Origin: Arenibacter troitsensis
GTDB taxonomy: Bacteria; Bacteroidota; Bacteroidia; Flavobacteriales; Flavobacteriaceae
NCBI RefSeq assembly: GCF_900177645.1
Contig: NZ_FXAO01000002.1
Coordinates: 124,001-188,000 of the forward strand
DNA: 64,000 nucleotides
Direction of reading: 5' to 3'
Shown: positions 18,708-28,303 of the stretch, piece by piece
How the letters are laid out: the number at the start of each line of letters is the position of its first letter
How positions within the stretch are numbered: position 1 is the stretch's first letter
Position numbers and translations under genes: made by a program
The notes under the pieces: model-generated
Database searches by the model: none
Seen by the model: only the letters and a program-made list of their open reading frames with translations
What the model was told of the DNA's origin: nothing

Positions 18708-18719
18708 TGACCCAAGTCA
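18708..18719. promoter_or_regulatory. TGAY-N4-RTCA palindrome, site 1
   Basis: TGAC-CCAA-GTCA. Toward the minus strand a degenerate -7 box TAATTTGC (18677-18684) lies at the standard 29.5 bp, pointing to the PepSY-like gene. Toward the plus strand no box is seen at that spacing. Confidence 0.55.
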
Positions 18720-18766
18720 TTCCACTACCTCTAATTACTAAACCCTCCGCACCCAGACGTTGAAAC

Positions 18767-18778
18767 TGACCAATATCA
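18767..18778 (+). promoter_or_regulatory. TGAY-N4-RTCA palindrome, site 2, with TAGATTTG -7 box
   Basis: TGAC-CAAT-ATCA. The -7 box TAGATTTG (18802-18809) starts 29.5 bp from the centre, a perfect TAnnTTTG match. It points to the Nim/PNPOx-like gene. Confidence 0.75.
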
Positions 18779-18893
18779 TATTTTACCAAGATATTAGGAA
18801 CTAGATTTGATCCTATCACGCATTTATATGAAATGCCTTTTAAGGGATTCCATAATAGTACCACAGAATAGTTTAAAGATTATAAAGCGGAAT

Positions 18894-19346
18894 ATGACAA
18901 ATTTGACCACTAGCGAAAGTATTCGTTTACTAAAAGGCAACTACACCGGACACTTGGGATATATATTTCAGGATAAGCCTTATGTCCTCCCAATTACCTA
19001 TTATTATGACAAGGATGATCATTCCCTAATAAGTTATTCAGCAGACGGACATAAGATAGATGCCATGCGCGAGAATACTGCGGTAACATTACTAGTAGAG
19101 GAAGTAAGGTCATCCAATAATTGGCAATCGGTTATGGCCCATGGTACCTATGAAGAACTTCAAGGAACCGATGCCAAATTTAAGTTGCATCAATTTACAG
19201 AAGGGGTAAAAGGTCTTATTCTAGAGAAAGAGCAACGGGAAACCGAATTTATAAGTGAATTTTCAAGCAAATTGTACTCTCGTGGAACTCCAACGGTCTA
19301 TCGCATCAAAATAGTAGAGATTACTGGAAAAAGAAAAGAGACCTAG
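18894..19346 (+). CDS. Nim/pyridoxamine 5'-phosphate oxidase-like flavoprotein
   Basis: A 150-residue split-barrel flavin-binding protein. Motifs include 'GYIFQDKPYVLPITYYYDKDD' and 'ISYSADGHKIDAMRENTAVTLLVEEV', the standard first half of the PNPOx-like and NimA nitroimidazole-resistance family. It then has 'NWQSVMAHGTYEEL'. Such proteins bind FMN or F420-like cofactors and reduce nitro compounds or act in redox stress. I chose the ATG at 18894; upstream in-frame codons back to 18807 overlap the predicted -7 box and transcription start. PEP synthase follows 100 bp later on the same strand without its own visible palindrome, so it may be transcribed from this promoter. Confidence 0.85.
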   Translation: MTNLTTSESIRLLKGNYTGHLGYIFQDKPYVLPITYYYDKDDHSLISYSADGHKIDAMRENTAVTLLVEEVRSSNNWQSVMAHGTYEELQGTDAKFKLHQFTEGVKGLILEKEQRETEFISEFSSKLYSRGTPTVYRIKIVEITGKRKET

Positions 19347-19446
19347 AAAAGTAATCGTCAAGGTTAGTTCCCCCAATTTTCCAGGTAGTAGAAATAAAAC
19401 CAACATCTCTATAAATAATGTCAACAACCCATATCATATATTGGAG

Positions 19447-21855
19447 ATGAAAAACTACATAAAGCACTTTAACGAAATAGATATAAACGATGTACCCGAA
19501 GTAGGAGGCAAAAATGCTTCATTAGGTGAAATGTACCAGAAACTAACCTTAAAGGGAATACAGGTACCTGACGGATTTGCCACCACCTCGGACGCCTACT
19601 GGCTCTTCCTAAAAGAAGCGGAATTAAAGGATTCCATATTCGCCGAGATTGAAAAATTGGATAAGAAAGAATTTTCCAATTTACGTGAAGTAGGGAGTGC
19701 TATAAGAGCAAGTATTGCCAATGCGGATTTTCCACAAGCCATTAAATCTTCCCTTGAAAAAGGATATTATGCACTGGTCAAGAAATACGGTCCGCAAATT
19801 TCCTTGGCGGTCCGCAGTAGTGCTACGGCAGAGGACCTTCCCAATGCCAGTTTCGCTGGGCAACAGGAAACCTATCTTAATGTAAAGGGCTTTGATGAAT
19901 TGATAGCTGCCTGTCATAAATGTTATGCCTCCCTGTTTACCGATAGGGCCATAAAATACCGCGAAGACAATCATTTCGATCAGACCAAGGTAGCGCTATC
20001 CATAGGCGTTCAGTTAATGGTGCGCTCGGATTTGGCCAGTTCCGGAGTAAATTTCACCTTAGATCCGGACACTGGTTTTGATAAGGTAGTTCTAGTTTCC
20101 AGTATTTGGGGCCTAGGCGAAAATATAGTTCAGGGTAGTGTAAATCCGGACGAATACTTCGTTTATAAAACTAGTCTAAAAAACAGTATTCGCCAACCCA
20201 TAATTTCAAGAAAGTTGGGCAGCAAGGAAAAAACCATGATTTATGATAGCTCAGGCAGTGGTACCCTTAACCTAGACACCAAAATAGAAAAACAGAAAAA
20301 ATTTGTACTTACCGATGCAGAGGTAATAAAACTTGCCAAATGGTCTATAATCATTGAAGAACATTACGGACGTCCAATGGATATAGAATGGGCTAAGGAC
20401 GGACTGACCGATGAATTGTTCATAGTGCAGGCTAGACCGGAAACAGTGCAAAGTACAAAAAAAGATAAACTTAGAATATCTACGTATACCTTACTGGAAA
20501 AAGGTAAGGAAATTACGAGGGGAATGGGCCTGGGTAACAAAATATCGGCTGGGAAAGCACGGATTATCCATAGCCCACTAGAATCCGACAAACTACAACC
20601 AGGGGAAATTCTTATCACGGAAAAGACCGATCCCGATTGGGATCCCATCCTTAAAAAAGCTGCCGGTATTATTACGGACCAAGGGGGACGCACAAGTCAT
20701 GCGGCCATTGTTGCCCGTGAGGTAGGTGCAGCAGCCATTGTTGGCACCCTTAATGCCACAAAAACAATCAAGGACGGCCAGGACATTACCATTTCCTGTG
20801 CAGATGGGGACACTGGGGTGGTCTATGAGGGAATACTCAAATGGGATGAAAAGGTGGTGGATACCAAATCACTTAAGAAACCCACAACCCAGCCCATGCT
20901 TATTTTAGCAGATCCTGAACAGGCCTTCAAACTATCATTTTACCCCACCGCCGGCGTTGGACTCATGCGATTGGAATTTGTCATCAATAATTCTATACAA
21001 ATCCATCCAATGGCCTTAAAACATTTTGACCATCTAAAAGATGCTTCGGCCAAAACGCTTATTGAAAAACTCACCCACCACTACCCTGACAAGGCTGATT
21101 ATTTTGTGCATAAACTGGCAGAGGGCATTGCTACCATAGCAGCCGCTTTTTATCCCAAAGATGTTATAGTGCGCACCAGTGATTTTAAATCCAATGAATA
21201 TGCCAATTTAATAGGCGGCAAGGAATTTGAACCGTTGGAGTCCAACCCCATGATCGGTTTTAGGGGAGCATCACGCTATTATCATCCCAAATATAAGGAA
21301 GCCTTTGAATTGGAGTGCAAGGCCATGAAAATGGTCAGGGAGGATATGGGTTTTAATAATATTAAGATTATGATTCCCTTCTGCCGCACCCTTAAGGAAG
21401 CAGAAAGAGTAGTTGACCTAATGGCTGATTATGGATTGAAAAGGGCTGAAAACGGCCTACAGCTCTACATGATGACCGAAATTCCCAACAACGTAATTCT
21501 GGCCGAAGAATTCGCACATTTTTTTGATGGCTTCTCCATCGGTTCCAACGACCTTACCCAATTGACCTTGGGTGTGGATCGCGATTCAGAACTCTTAAGT
21601 GATATTTTTGATGCCACTGATCCTGGAGTGAAAAAAATGATCGCTATGGTGATTGCTTCCGCCCATAAAACCAATACAAAAATTGGACTCTGCGGACAGG
21701 CACCAAGTGATTATCCGGAGTTTGCCCAATTTCTTGTGGAACAAGGTATCAACTCCATATCTTTTAACCCCGATGCACTGATTGACGGAATTAAAAACAT
21801 TAATTTGGCAGAAGAAAGTGAAGTCAGTTTCGGAATGGCGGAAAGCAGTAATTAA
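19447..21855 (+). CDS. ppsA: Phosphoenolpyruvate synthase
   Basis: An ~802-residue pyruvate, water dikinase that converts pyruvate and ATP to PEP, AMP and phosphate. The N-terminal ATP-grasp domain shows 'VGGKNASLGEMYQKL', 'LAVRSSATAEDLPNASFAGQQ' and 'DIEWAKDG'. The swivelling domain has the phosphorylated His418 in 'GGRTSHAAIVAREVG', and the C-terminal TIM barrel has 'VIVRTSDFKSNEYANLIGG', 'NPMIGFRGASRYYHP' and 'GLCGQAPSDYPEFA'. The start may be the ATG at 19447 or a TTG two codons earlier. It would allow gluconeogenesis or pyruvate recycling, opposite in flux to the PfkB and glucokinase genes close by. Confidence 0.95.
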   Translation: MKNYIKHFNEIDINDVPEVGGKNASLGEMYQKLTLKGIQVPDGFATTSDAYWLFLKEAELKDSIFAEIEKLDKKEFSNLREVGSAIRASIANADFPQAIKSSLEKGYYALVKKYGPQISLAVRSSATAEDLPNASFAGQQETYLNVKGFDELIAACHKCYASLFTDRAIKYREDNHFDQTKVALSIGVQLMVRSDLASSGVNFTLDPDTGFDKVVLVSSIWGLGENIVQGSVNPDEYFVYKTSLKNSIRQPIISRKLGSKEKTMIYDSSGSGTLNLDTKIEKQKKFVLTDAEVIKLAKWSIIIEEHYGRPMDIEWAKDGLTDELFIVQARPETVQSTKKDKLRISTYTLLEKGKEITRGMGLGNKISAGKARIIHSPLESDKLQPGEILITEKTDPDWDPILKKAAGIITDQGGRTSHAAIVAREVGAAAIVGTLNATKTIKDGQDITISCADGDTGVVYEGILKWDEKVVDTKSLKKPTTQPMLILADPEQAFKLSFYPTAGVGLMRLEFVINNSIQIHPMALKHFDHLKDASAKTLIEKLTHHYPDKADYFVHKLAEGIATIAAAFYPKDVIVRTSDFKSNEYANLIGGKEFEPLESNPMIGFRGASRYYHPKYKEAFELECKAMKMVREDMGFNNIKIMIPFCRTLKEAERVVDLMADYGLKRAENGLQLYMMTEIPNNVILAEEFAHFFDGFSIGSNDLTQLTLGVDRDSELLSDIFDATDPGVKKMIAMVIASAHKTNTKIGLCGQAPSDYPEFAQFLVEQGINSISFNPDALIDGIKNINLAEESEVSFGMAESSN

Positions 21856-22069
21856 TGTACTGAAACGCTTTAAGACCTAGATCACCAATATAGGTTCTAA
21901 ACCAGTTTTTTTTGAAATAAATCACAATATAAGGACTTATCGCGCTAAGCAGAAATTTATTTTTATGATTGCATAATTTACTCATGTTCAATCTACATTT
22001 TCCGTAACTTAGGTATAGGAACAACAGAGTATGTTCTTACTTCCCCTTTTAACCTTAATTCTTTAGAAA

Positions 22070-22636
22070 ATGCAAAGAAACAGCTTTATTGCAGCACTAA
22101 CCGCGCTGACTACAGTGCCTTTAATCTCATTTTCATCCCTAGAAAATAATACTAGAAGAAAGGTTAAAGGCTTTAAGGTTGAGGCCGGGGAAGGCAGAAT
22201 ACATGGGCACATAACCCTAAAAGGAGTGAACTCCAATATTTTGGATGTCAAAGTATCCGGTAGTGATACCCATAGGAATCTGGCCATATTTGAGCAAACA
22301 TCACTTACACCGGGCAAAGGGACACCTTTGCATGTACACTACTTTCAAGATGAAATATTTTATGTATCCGAGGGGACTTACTTTTTTAAAGTTGGCGAAG
22401 AAACTTATGACCTAACTGTAGGTGATAGTATTTTTTTGCCCAGGAAAGTGCCTCATGCTTGGACCCAAATCTCGGAAAGAGGTAAAATGCTAGTCATTTT
22501 TCAACCCGCCGGTAAAATGGAAAAATTTTTTATAGCCGTGTCCCAATTAGACCACGAACCCAGTTCCAAAGAAATAGCAATGCTGTTTGAGGCCAATGAA
22601 ATGAAAATAGTTGGACCTCCCCTTAAAATCCAATAA
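22070..22636 (+). CDS. Exported cupin-domain protein
   Basis: A 188-residue single-cupin protein with a likely signal sequence (MQRNSFIAALTALTTVPLISF). The first cupin motif is 'TPLHVHYFQDEIFYVSEGTYFF' (two His and a Glu, metal ligands) and the second 'GDSIFLPRKVPHAWTQ'. It could be a metal-dependent enzyme or a sugar or lipid binding protein; the family is too broad to say. A 214-bp gap without a TGAY-N4-RTCA site separates it from ppsA, so it may not belong to the regulon. Confidence 0.8.
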   Translation: MQRNSFIAALTALTTVPLISFSSLENNTRRKVKGFKVEAGEGRIHGHITLKGVNSNILDVKVSGSDTHRNLAIFEQTSLTPGKGTPLHVHYFQDEIFYVSEGTYFFKVGEETYDLTVGDSIFLPRKVPHAWTQISERGKMLVIFQPAGKMEKFFIAVSQLDHEPSSKEIAMLFEANEMKIVGPPLKIQ

Positions 22637-22686
22637 CCAATTTGCCAACCAGCATCTATACATATGAGCGCAACTATAGTGAATGA

Positions 22687-22698
22687 TGACCAATATCA
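22687..22698 (+). promoter_or_regulatory. TGAY-N4-RTCA palindrome, site 3, upstream of pfkB
   Basis: TGAC-CAAT-ATCA. The -7 box TTCCTTTG (22722-22729; one mismatch to TAnnTTTG) starts 29.5 bp from the centre. The predicted 5' leader to pfkB is about 145 nt. Confidence 0.7.
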
Positions 22699-22877
22699 TT
22701 TTTCTTCATCATAGTAAATACTTCCTTTGTGGTAAAAATTAGGCTACCCTAATCTGCCGATAAACCAATCCGTTAAGTTAGGCATCTATCTATCTAATGT
22801 AAACCTATGATCACAACGATTGATTGTGCCCAGATCTGGTATCGTTGGACTGTGAACTATCATAAATCATAACCAAG

Positions 22878-23822
22878 ATGCACAAAAAAATAGTAACACT
22901 TACCTTAAATCCTGTAATAGATAAGAGCGTCTCCGTAGCAGGCATCAGCCCCAATACCAAACTACGCTGTACCTCACCCACTTACGATGCCGGAGGTGGC
23001 GGTATCAATGTATCACGCGCCCTTAAAAAATTGGGAGAAGAATCACTCTGTATGTATCTCGCAGGAGGGCCCACAGGGGAACATTTACATCAAATATTGG
23101 ACAAGGCAGGTATTGATCAAATAACAGTGCCCATTAAGGGATGGACAAGGGATAATCTTGCGGTTACCGATACTACCACCAACCTACAATACCGCTTTGG
23201 AGTACCTGGGCCAGTGGTTGAAAAAGAAGAATGGGAAACCCTACTGAAAGTACTGGAAGAGAATTTGGAAGAAGGAGATTACTTGGTGGCCAGTGGTAAA
23301 TTACCTCCAGGCATACCTGATGATTTCTATGTTTTGGTGGCCGAAATAGCCAAAAGTAAAAAGGTGCGCTTTATTTTGGACACTTCCGGGGAGGCTCTGA
23401 TCAAAGCTACCAAATCCAAAGTATTTATGCTTAAGCCCAACCTAGGGGAATTGAGTACTCTATGTGGCGTTACGTCAATTTCAGCAATGCAATTGGAACC
23501 CCTTGCCAAAAAGTTCTTGAAAGAACATGATTGTGAGGTACTAGTTGTATCCTTGGGTCCGAAAGGAGCCCTATTGGCGACCAAGAATCTCATAGAACAT
23601 ATACCGGCACCTACCGTGCTCCAAAAAAGCACCATTGGGGCGGGTGATAGCATGGTGGCTGGTATGGTCGTTAGTTTGCTTAAAGGCAAAACCTATAGCG
23701 AAATGGTCCAATACGGTGTAGCCTGCGGTACTGCGGCCACCATGCATGAGGGCACCCAATTGTGCAACAAGGATGACGCGGATAAGTTGTACCAATGGAT
23801 ACTAGGACAAAAAAACGCTTAA
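22878..23822 (+). CDS. pfkB: PfkB-type 6-phosphofructokinase (or 1-phosphofructokinase)
   Basis: A 314-residue ribokinase-fold sugar kinase. The start 'IVTLTLNPVIDKSVSV', the substrate-binding 'DAGGGGINVSRALKKLG', and the ATP site and catalytic base 'STIGAGDSMVAGMV' (Asp257) match E. coli PfkB, the minor 6-phosphofructokinase. Length agrees. 1-phosphofructokinase and tagatose-6-phosphate kinase are close relatives; pairing with glucokinase 80 bp downstream favours the glycolytic role. PfkB also occurs in the M. tuberculosis DosR regulon (Rv2029c). The gene has a full palindrome promoter. Confidence 0.88.
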   Translation: MHKKIVTLTLNPVIDKSVSVAGISPNTKLRCTSPTYDAGGGGINVSRALKKLGEESLCMYLAGGPTGEHLHQILDKAGIDQITVPIKGWTRDNLAVTDTTTNLQYRFGVPGPVVEKEEWETLLKVLEENLEEGDYLVASGKLPPGIPDDFYVLVAEIAKSKKVRFILDTSGEALIKATKSKVFMLKPNLGELSTLCGVTSISAMQLEPLAKKFLKEHDCEVLVVSLGPKGALLATKNLIEHIPAPTVLQKSTIGAGDSMVAGMVVSLLKGKTYSEMVQYGVACGTAATMHEGTQLCNKDDADKLYQWILGQKNA

Positions 23823-23902
23823 TATAAAATCTGTGTTTAATCAATTTGATTCAGATTAATCTACTGGAATAGAACCTAACCATGTTATAAAAGATAGATT
23901 TT

Positions 23903-24979
23903 ATGGACAACATTCAAAAATTCTCCTTACCCGCCATCCATGAAGGAGAGATTCCCTTAGCTTTCATGAATTCCAGCATACCCCGGAATAAAGGGGTAAT
24001 TCTAGCCGGCGATGTTGGAGGCACCAAAACAAATTTGGCCCTTTTTCAAATCCGGGATGGGGATCTGGTTCCTTTGAAGGATAAATCATATCCCACTAAA
24101 AAATATAAATCCTTTTTGGAGATGGTATCCATATTTCATACAGCGGACATGCCCAAAATAGATGGAACATGTGTGGGTGTAGCCGGACCTGTTACCCAAG
24201 GCAAGGTATTAGGCACTAATTTTCCTTGGGCAATTGACAGTGAAGAAATTGGCAGGAAACTTCATATTCGTTCCGTTTCATTGATCAACGATATGGAAGC
24301 CAATGCCTACGGTCTGGCCGCGTTACAAGAAAAAGACTTCGAAACGCTTAAACATGGATCAAAAATACCGGGCAACGCCGCACTTATATCCCCGGGAACG
24401 GGACTTGGGGAAGCAGGAATGTTCTGGGACGGATCACATTACCACCCTTTCGCCTGTGAAGGCGGCCATTGCGATTTTAGTCCGCGCAGTGAATTGGACA
24501 TAAGAATTCTACAACACTTCCAAAAAAAATATGGCCATGTCAGCTGGGAAAGGTTGTTATCAGGTCCCGGAATCTTGGATCTATATGTATTCTTGAGGCA
24601 AATAAGTGGCATAAAGGAACCTCAATGGCTAGGCGATCAAATGTCCAAAGGCAATCCTTCTGCGATAATTACAGGGACAGCAATGGAAGGAAAAGATTCG
24701 GTTTGTGTTGAAACCTTGGATATGTTTATTCGGTTCTTGGCTATAGAAGCGGCTCAGCTTGCCCTAAAATTCAAGGCTACTGGGGGTATTTTTATAGGCG
24801 GGGGTATCTTGCCAAAAATCATTACAGGTATTAAAAGCGACGTTTTTTACAACAATTTTGTGCAATCAGGGCGTCTTAACGCTCTTTTGGAAATGGTCCC
24901 GGTAAAGGTAATCCTTAACGAAAAAACAGCACTCCTTGGGGCTGCTTATTATGGTGCTATGTCATTGCAATGGAACTAA
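23903..24979 (+). CDS. glk: Glucokinase
   Basis: A 358-residue ASKHA-fold kinase of the bacterial Glk type. It shows the phosphate motif 'LAGDVGGTKTNLALF', 'CVGVAGPVTQGKVLGTNFPW', catalytic 'SLINDMEANAYGL' (Asp), 'ISPGTGLGEAGMFW' and 'FACEGGHCDFSPRSELDI'. It phosphorylates free glucose with ATP in the cytoplasm. Glucose could come from the GH63 and debranching enzymes near 8.5-13 kb. It follows pfkB on the same strand by 80 bp; only a one-mismatch palindrome (23847-23858) without a -7 box at the usual distance lies between, so read-through from the pfkB promoter is likely. Confidence 0.92.
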   Translation: MDNIQKFSLPAIHEGEIPLAFMNSSIPRNKGVILAGDVGGTKTNLALFQIRDGDLVPLKDKSYPTKKYKSFLEMVSIFHTADMPKIDGTCVGVAGPVTQGKVLGTNFPWAIDSEEIGRKLHIRSVSLINDMEANAYGLAALQEKDFETLKHGSKIPGNAALISPGTGLGEAGMFWDGSHYHPFACEGGHCDFSPRSELDIRILQHFQKKYGHVSWERLLSGPGILDLYVFLRQISGIKEPQWLGDQMSKGNPSAIITGTAMEGKDSVCVETLDMFIRFLAIEAAQLALKFKATGGIFIGGGILPKIITGIKSDVFYNNFVQSGRLNALLEMVPVKVILNEKTALLGAAYYGAMSLQWN

Positions 24980-25078
24980 GATCTTATGCTTTTTGGGCAT
25001 TGATATAATATTAACGGATAAGTGTAAGGCATCAAAAAAAATTGTTTGCCAAATCCCTTTAGTTAACAAGTGATATCC

Positions 25079-25939
25079 CTAGAAAAATAGGGTTTTATGG
25101 TTATGTTCATTAAAGCTCATCAAAATTATTTCGCCATAATCCTCCATTTTTTTTACCAGATCCCTATGGAACCATTTTTTTAGAAATCCTTTCTTTTCCT
25201 TTTCCAGCATCACTACCATATCGGCATTTACTACTCCAAGATAAATTCTCAGGGTCTCAAACACATCTTCGGAAAACAGTAATTCGAATTCGATATCTGG
25301 ATAGTCTACTTTGGAATTTAGCATATCTTTAAACCACTCCATTGACAAATCTCCAGCATATTCCTGGCTGCTAGAAATATGTACAATCTTAATCTTTGCT
25401 TTTAAAGGCTTAGCAATTTCGGAAAGTTTTTGAATGGCATGTATATCTTCCTCTTCAAAATCCGTGGCATAGACCATGGTATCCAAATTTCTGGGCAGTA
25501 CATCTCTAGAAATTGTAATTACGGGACAAGGTGCTTTTTCTATAAGTTTCTTGGTGGTACTCCCCAAAATCATTTCCTCAAGACCACTTGCTCCTTTGGT
25601 ACCTACCACAATAAGTTGGGCATGGTATTCTTCTGCCTTCGATATAATTCCCTTTATTACCGAACTGTTTTGTACAGGCTCCAATTGTATTTTTGGATCA
25701 TCCCACTTATTTCCAAGATGTTCCGTGCAGAATTTTTCCAGCTGGGCACGGTGAATTTTAAACGGATTTCCTTCAAGGATAGGCCGGTCATCCTGTCCCT
25801 CCACACCCAATACGGTAGGAAAATTAAACGTATGGGTAATAACCAGTCGAGTTCCAAGGGCCTGGCTCAGATTAAAGGCCAACTGCAAGGCAGAGACCGA
25901 GTTTTTAGAATAATCCGTGGCATAAAGCAATGTTTTCAT
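25079..25939 (-). CDS. Universal stress protein, two tandem domains (Usp-1)
   Basis: A 286-residue tandem UspA protein. Domain 1 (1-145) carries the ATP-binding motif G-x2-G-x9-G-S/T intact, from Gly113 to Gly126 ('VVGTKGASGLEEMILGST'). Domain 2 (~150-286) starts 'MVYATDFEEEDIHAI' but at the motif position reads 'MLEKEKKGFLKKWFHR', with no glycine pattern. It is the only one of the eleven tandem USPs here on the minus strand. It lies divergent from pta and shares the palindrome at 26093, with a TAATTTTA box at the right distance on its side. Confidence 0.93.
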   Translation of the reverse strand: MKTLLYATDYSKNSVSALQLAFNLSQALGTRLVITHTFNFPTVLGVEGQDDRPILEGNPFKIHRAQLEKFCTEHLGNKWDDPKIQLEPVQNSSVIKGIISKAEEYHAQLIVVGTKGASGLEEMILGSTTKKLIEKAPCPVITISRDVLPRNLDTMVYATDFEEEDIHAIQKLSEIAKPLKAKIKIVHISSSQEYAGDLSMEWFKDMLNSKVDYPDIEFELLFSEDVFETLRIYLGVVNADMVVMLEKEKKGFLKKWFHRDLVKKMEDYGEIILMSFNEHNHKTLFF

Positions 25940-26092
25940 TTTATGATGTTTTGTAATTTATCAGCAAAACTTGCAAGCAGCCAACAGATCCGATTGGAGT
26001 ACATTCCAAGATTCTTGCTATTTTAAGAAAGTAAATCGTTCATGGAATAAAATTGATTGCTTAAAATTAGAACCTAATGTTGTATCCATAAA

Positions 26093-26104
26093 TGACTTCT
26101 ATCA
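26093..26104. promoter_or_regulatory. TGAY-N4-RTCA palindrome, site 4, between usp and pta
   Basis: TGAC-TTCT-ATCA. Minus-strand -7 box TAATTTTA (26062-26069) at 29.5 bp for the USP gene. On the plus strand the aligned octamer is GAACTTCG (26128-26135), a weak match, for pta. Confidence 0.65.
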
Positions 26105-26185
26105 TATATGGTAATCTTTCTATACCCGAACTTCGCAACTAAAAAAAAATCGTTTGTATATTAATCCAAAGAATATTATTAATTC

Positions 26186-28279
26186 ATGAGCAAAGCCATA
26201 TACCTTGCCACTACAGAACCCAATAGTGGAAAATCTATCGTATCCTTGGGCATGATGCAGTTATTGTTGGGAAAGACCGCCAAGGTTGGTTATTTCCGTC
26301 CCATTATTGATGACTTTGAAAAGGGCAAGATCGATGACCATATAGATACCGTACTACAACATTTTGAAGTGGATCAGACATTTGAGGATTCCTTTGCCTA
26401 TACCCGTAGCCAAGTGGTTCAACTTAAAAATATGGACAAGGATGATGAAATTATAGGTAATATCATCAATAAGTACAAAGCCATTGAGGATAGGTTCGAT
26501 ATTGTAGTAGTGGAAGGAACGGATTTTTCTGGGGAGGGCGCCATCATAGAATGGGACATTAATGTACTTATTGCCAAAAATTTGGGGATTCCGGCAATTA
26601 TAATAGCCAACGGAATGGGCAAATCCCTTCAAGAATTGTTCGGAAATATCTATATGGCCTATGACTCCTTTAGGGAAAAGGGGGTTGAAGTTCTACTGAC
26701 CGTCGCCAATAAGGTACAACCAGAAAATTTGGAACAGGCAGTATCGGGTCTCAAGACAAAACTGCCCCAAAAAGTATTGATAGCCGCAATCCCCGTGAAC
26801 CCTGTTTTGGGAAATCCGACCGTAAAGGAAATTGCGCAGGCCCTATCGGCCAAGGTTTTGTTTGGAGAGGATTTTATAAACAATCAGGCCGGTGAATTTA
26901 GCGTGGGCGCCATGCAGCTCCGCAATTACATTACCCATTTAAAAAAGGATAGCTTGGTCATCACCCCTGGTGATAGGGCAGATATTATTTTAGGCGCTTT
27001 ACAAGCCAACATCTCCAGTAATTACCCTAATCTATCCGGTATTGTCCTAACAGGCGGTCTATTACCAGAGGATTCCATTATTAAACTTATTGAGGGCCTT
27101 TCCGACATTATACCTATCATCTCGGTTGCGGATGGCACCTTTTCGGTAACCAACCGCATTGGAACTATTAAACCCAGGATCTATCCCGAGAACAAGGAAA
27201 AAATAACTACCTCCATACAGGAATTTGAAAAATATGTCCCCACAAATGAATTGGCCGAGCGACTAATTACCTTTAATGCTGAGGGAATTACCCCTAGAAT
27301 GTTCCAATACAATCTTCTTAAACGGGCAAAATCGGCCAAGAAGCATATTGTCCTCCCGGAAGGCACTGACGAACGCATTCTAAAGGCCACCAAAAAACTT
27401 CTGGATACCAATGCTGTTACCATTACATTGTTGGGAGACAAGGAGCAAATAATGGCAAAAATATCAGAATTGGATATCAGTTTGGATTCCAGTGACTTCG
27501 ATATTATAGATCCCACATCATCCCCCAATTTCATGGATTATGCCACCACCTTATACGAACTGAGAAAAGAAAAAAACGTTAATCTCGCCATGGCGAAAGA
27601 TCTTATGGAGGATGTTTCCTACTTTGGAACCATGATGGTGTATAAAGGTCATGCCGATGGAATGGTTTCCGGAGCGGTACATACCACACAACATACCATA
27701 AGACCGGCTTTACAGTTCATCAAGACCAAACCGGAGGTCTCCATTGTGTCCTCCGTGTTCTTTATGTGCCTCCCCAACCGTGTCACCATATTTGGGGACT
27801 GCGCTATCAATCCAAATCCCACCGCTGAACAATTGGCGGAAATTGCCATTTCTTCTGCGGCCACCAGCCAAGCGTTCGGTATTGAACCAAAAATTGCCAT
27901 GTTATCCTATTCATCAGGGGCTTCCGGAGTGGGCGAAGACGTGGATAGAGTGCGTAAAGCCACAGAAATCATAAAAAGAAAACGGCCCGATTTAAAAGTA
28001 GAAGGCCCCATTCAGTACGATGCTGCCGTAGACATAAATGTAGGCAGGAGCAAATTGCCGGATTCGGAAGTGGCTGGACAGGCCAGTGTATTCATTTTTC
28101 CAGATCTGAATACCGGAAACAATACTTATAAGGCCGTACAACGAGAAACAGGTGCCTTGGCCATTGGCCCCATGCTACAAGGTCTGAACAAACCTGTCAA
28201 CGACCTTAGCCGTGGCTGTACCGTGGAGGATATCTACAACACTGTAGTCATCACCGCCATACAGGCACAAGGACTATAA
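26186..28279 (+). CDS. pta: Phosphate acetyltransferase
   Basis: A 697-residue long-form Pta that interconverts acetyl-CoA and acetyl phosphate. The N-terminal P-loop domain reads 'LATTEPNSGKSIVSLGMMQL', a DRTGG-type regulatory domain spans about 215-330, and the catalytic domain begins near 370 ('KHIVLPEGTDERILKAT'). The catalytic domain includes 'DGMVSGAVHTTQHTIRPAL', 'MLSYSSGASGVGEDVDRV' and 'VFIFPDLNTGNNTYKAVQR'. The length equals the enterobacterial type with regulatory N-terminus. Acetate kinase follows 24 bp later, giving the ATP-yielding acetate pathway used under fermentation or carbon overflow. Confidence 0.96.
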   Translation: MSKAIYLATTEPNSGKSIVSLGMMQLLLGKTAKVGYFRPIIDDFEKGKIDDHIDTVLQHFEVDQTFEDSFAYTRSQVVQLKNMDKDDEIIGNIINKYKAIEDRFDIVVVEGTDFSGEGAIIEWDINVLIAKNLGIPAIIIANGMGKSLQELFGNIYMAYDSFREKGVEVLLTVANKVQPENLEQAVSGLKTKLPQKVLIAAIPVNPVLGNPTVKEIAQALSAKVLFGEDFINNQAGEFSVGAMQLRNYITHLKKDSLVITPGDRADIILGALQANISSNYPNLSGIVLTGGLLPEDSIIKLIEGLSDIIPIISVADGTFSVTNRIGTIKPRIYPENKEKITTSIQEFEKYVPTNELAERLITFNAEGITPRMFQYNLLKRAKSAKKHIVLPEGTDERILKATKKLLDTNAVTITLLGDKEQIMAKISELDISLDSSDFDIIDPTSSPNFMDYATTLYELRKEKNVNLAMAKDLMEDVSYFGTMMVYKGHADGMVSGAVHTTQHTIRPALQFIKTKPEVSIVSSVFFMCLPNRVTIFGDCAINPNPTAEQLAEIAISSAATSQAFGIEPKIAMLSYSSGASGVGEDVDRVRKATEIIKRKRPDLKVEGPIQYDAAVDINVGRSKLPDSEVAGQASVFIFPDLNTGNNTYKAVQRETGALAIGPMLQGLNKPVNDLSRGCTVEDIYNTVVITAIQAQGL

Positions 28280-28303
28280 TTTTAATCTTAAAGACCCAAT
28301 AGT

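Noticed and set aside
23847-23858. TGAT-TCAG-ATTA upstream of glucokinase as a twentieth palindrome
   Set aside because: It has one mismatch in the conserved core and the octamer at 29.5 bp (ATGTTATA) is not a -7 box. Read-through from pfkB is simpler.
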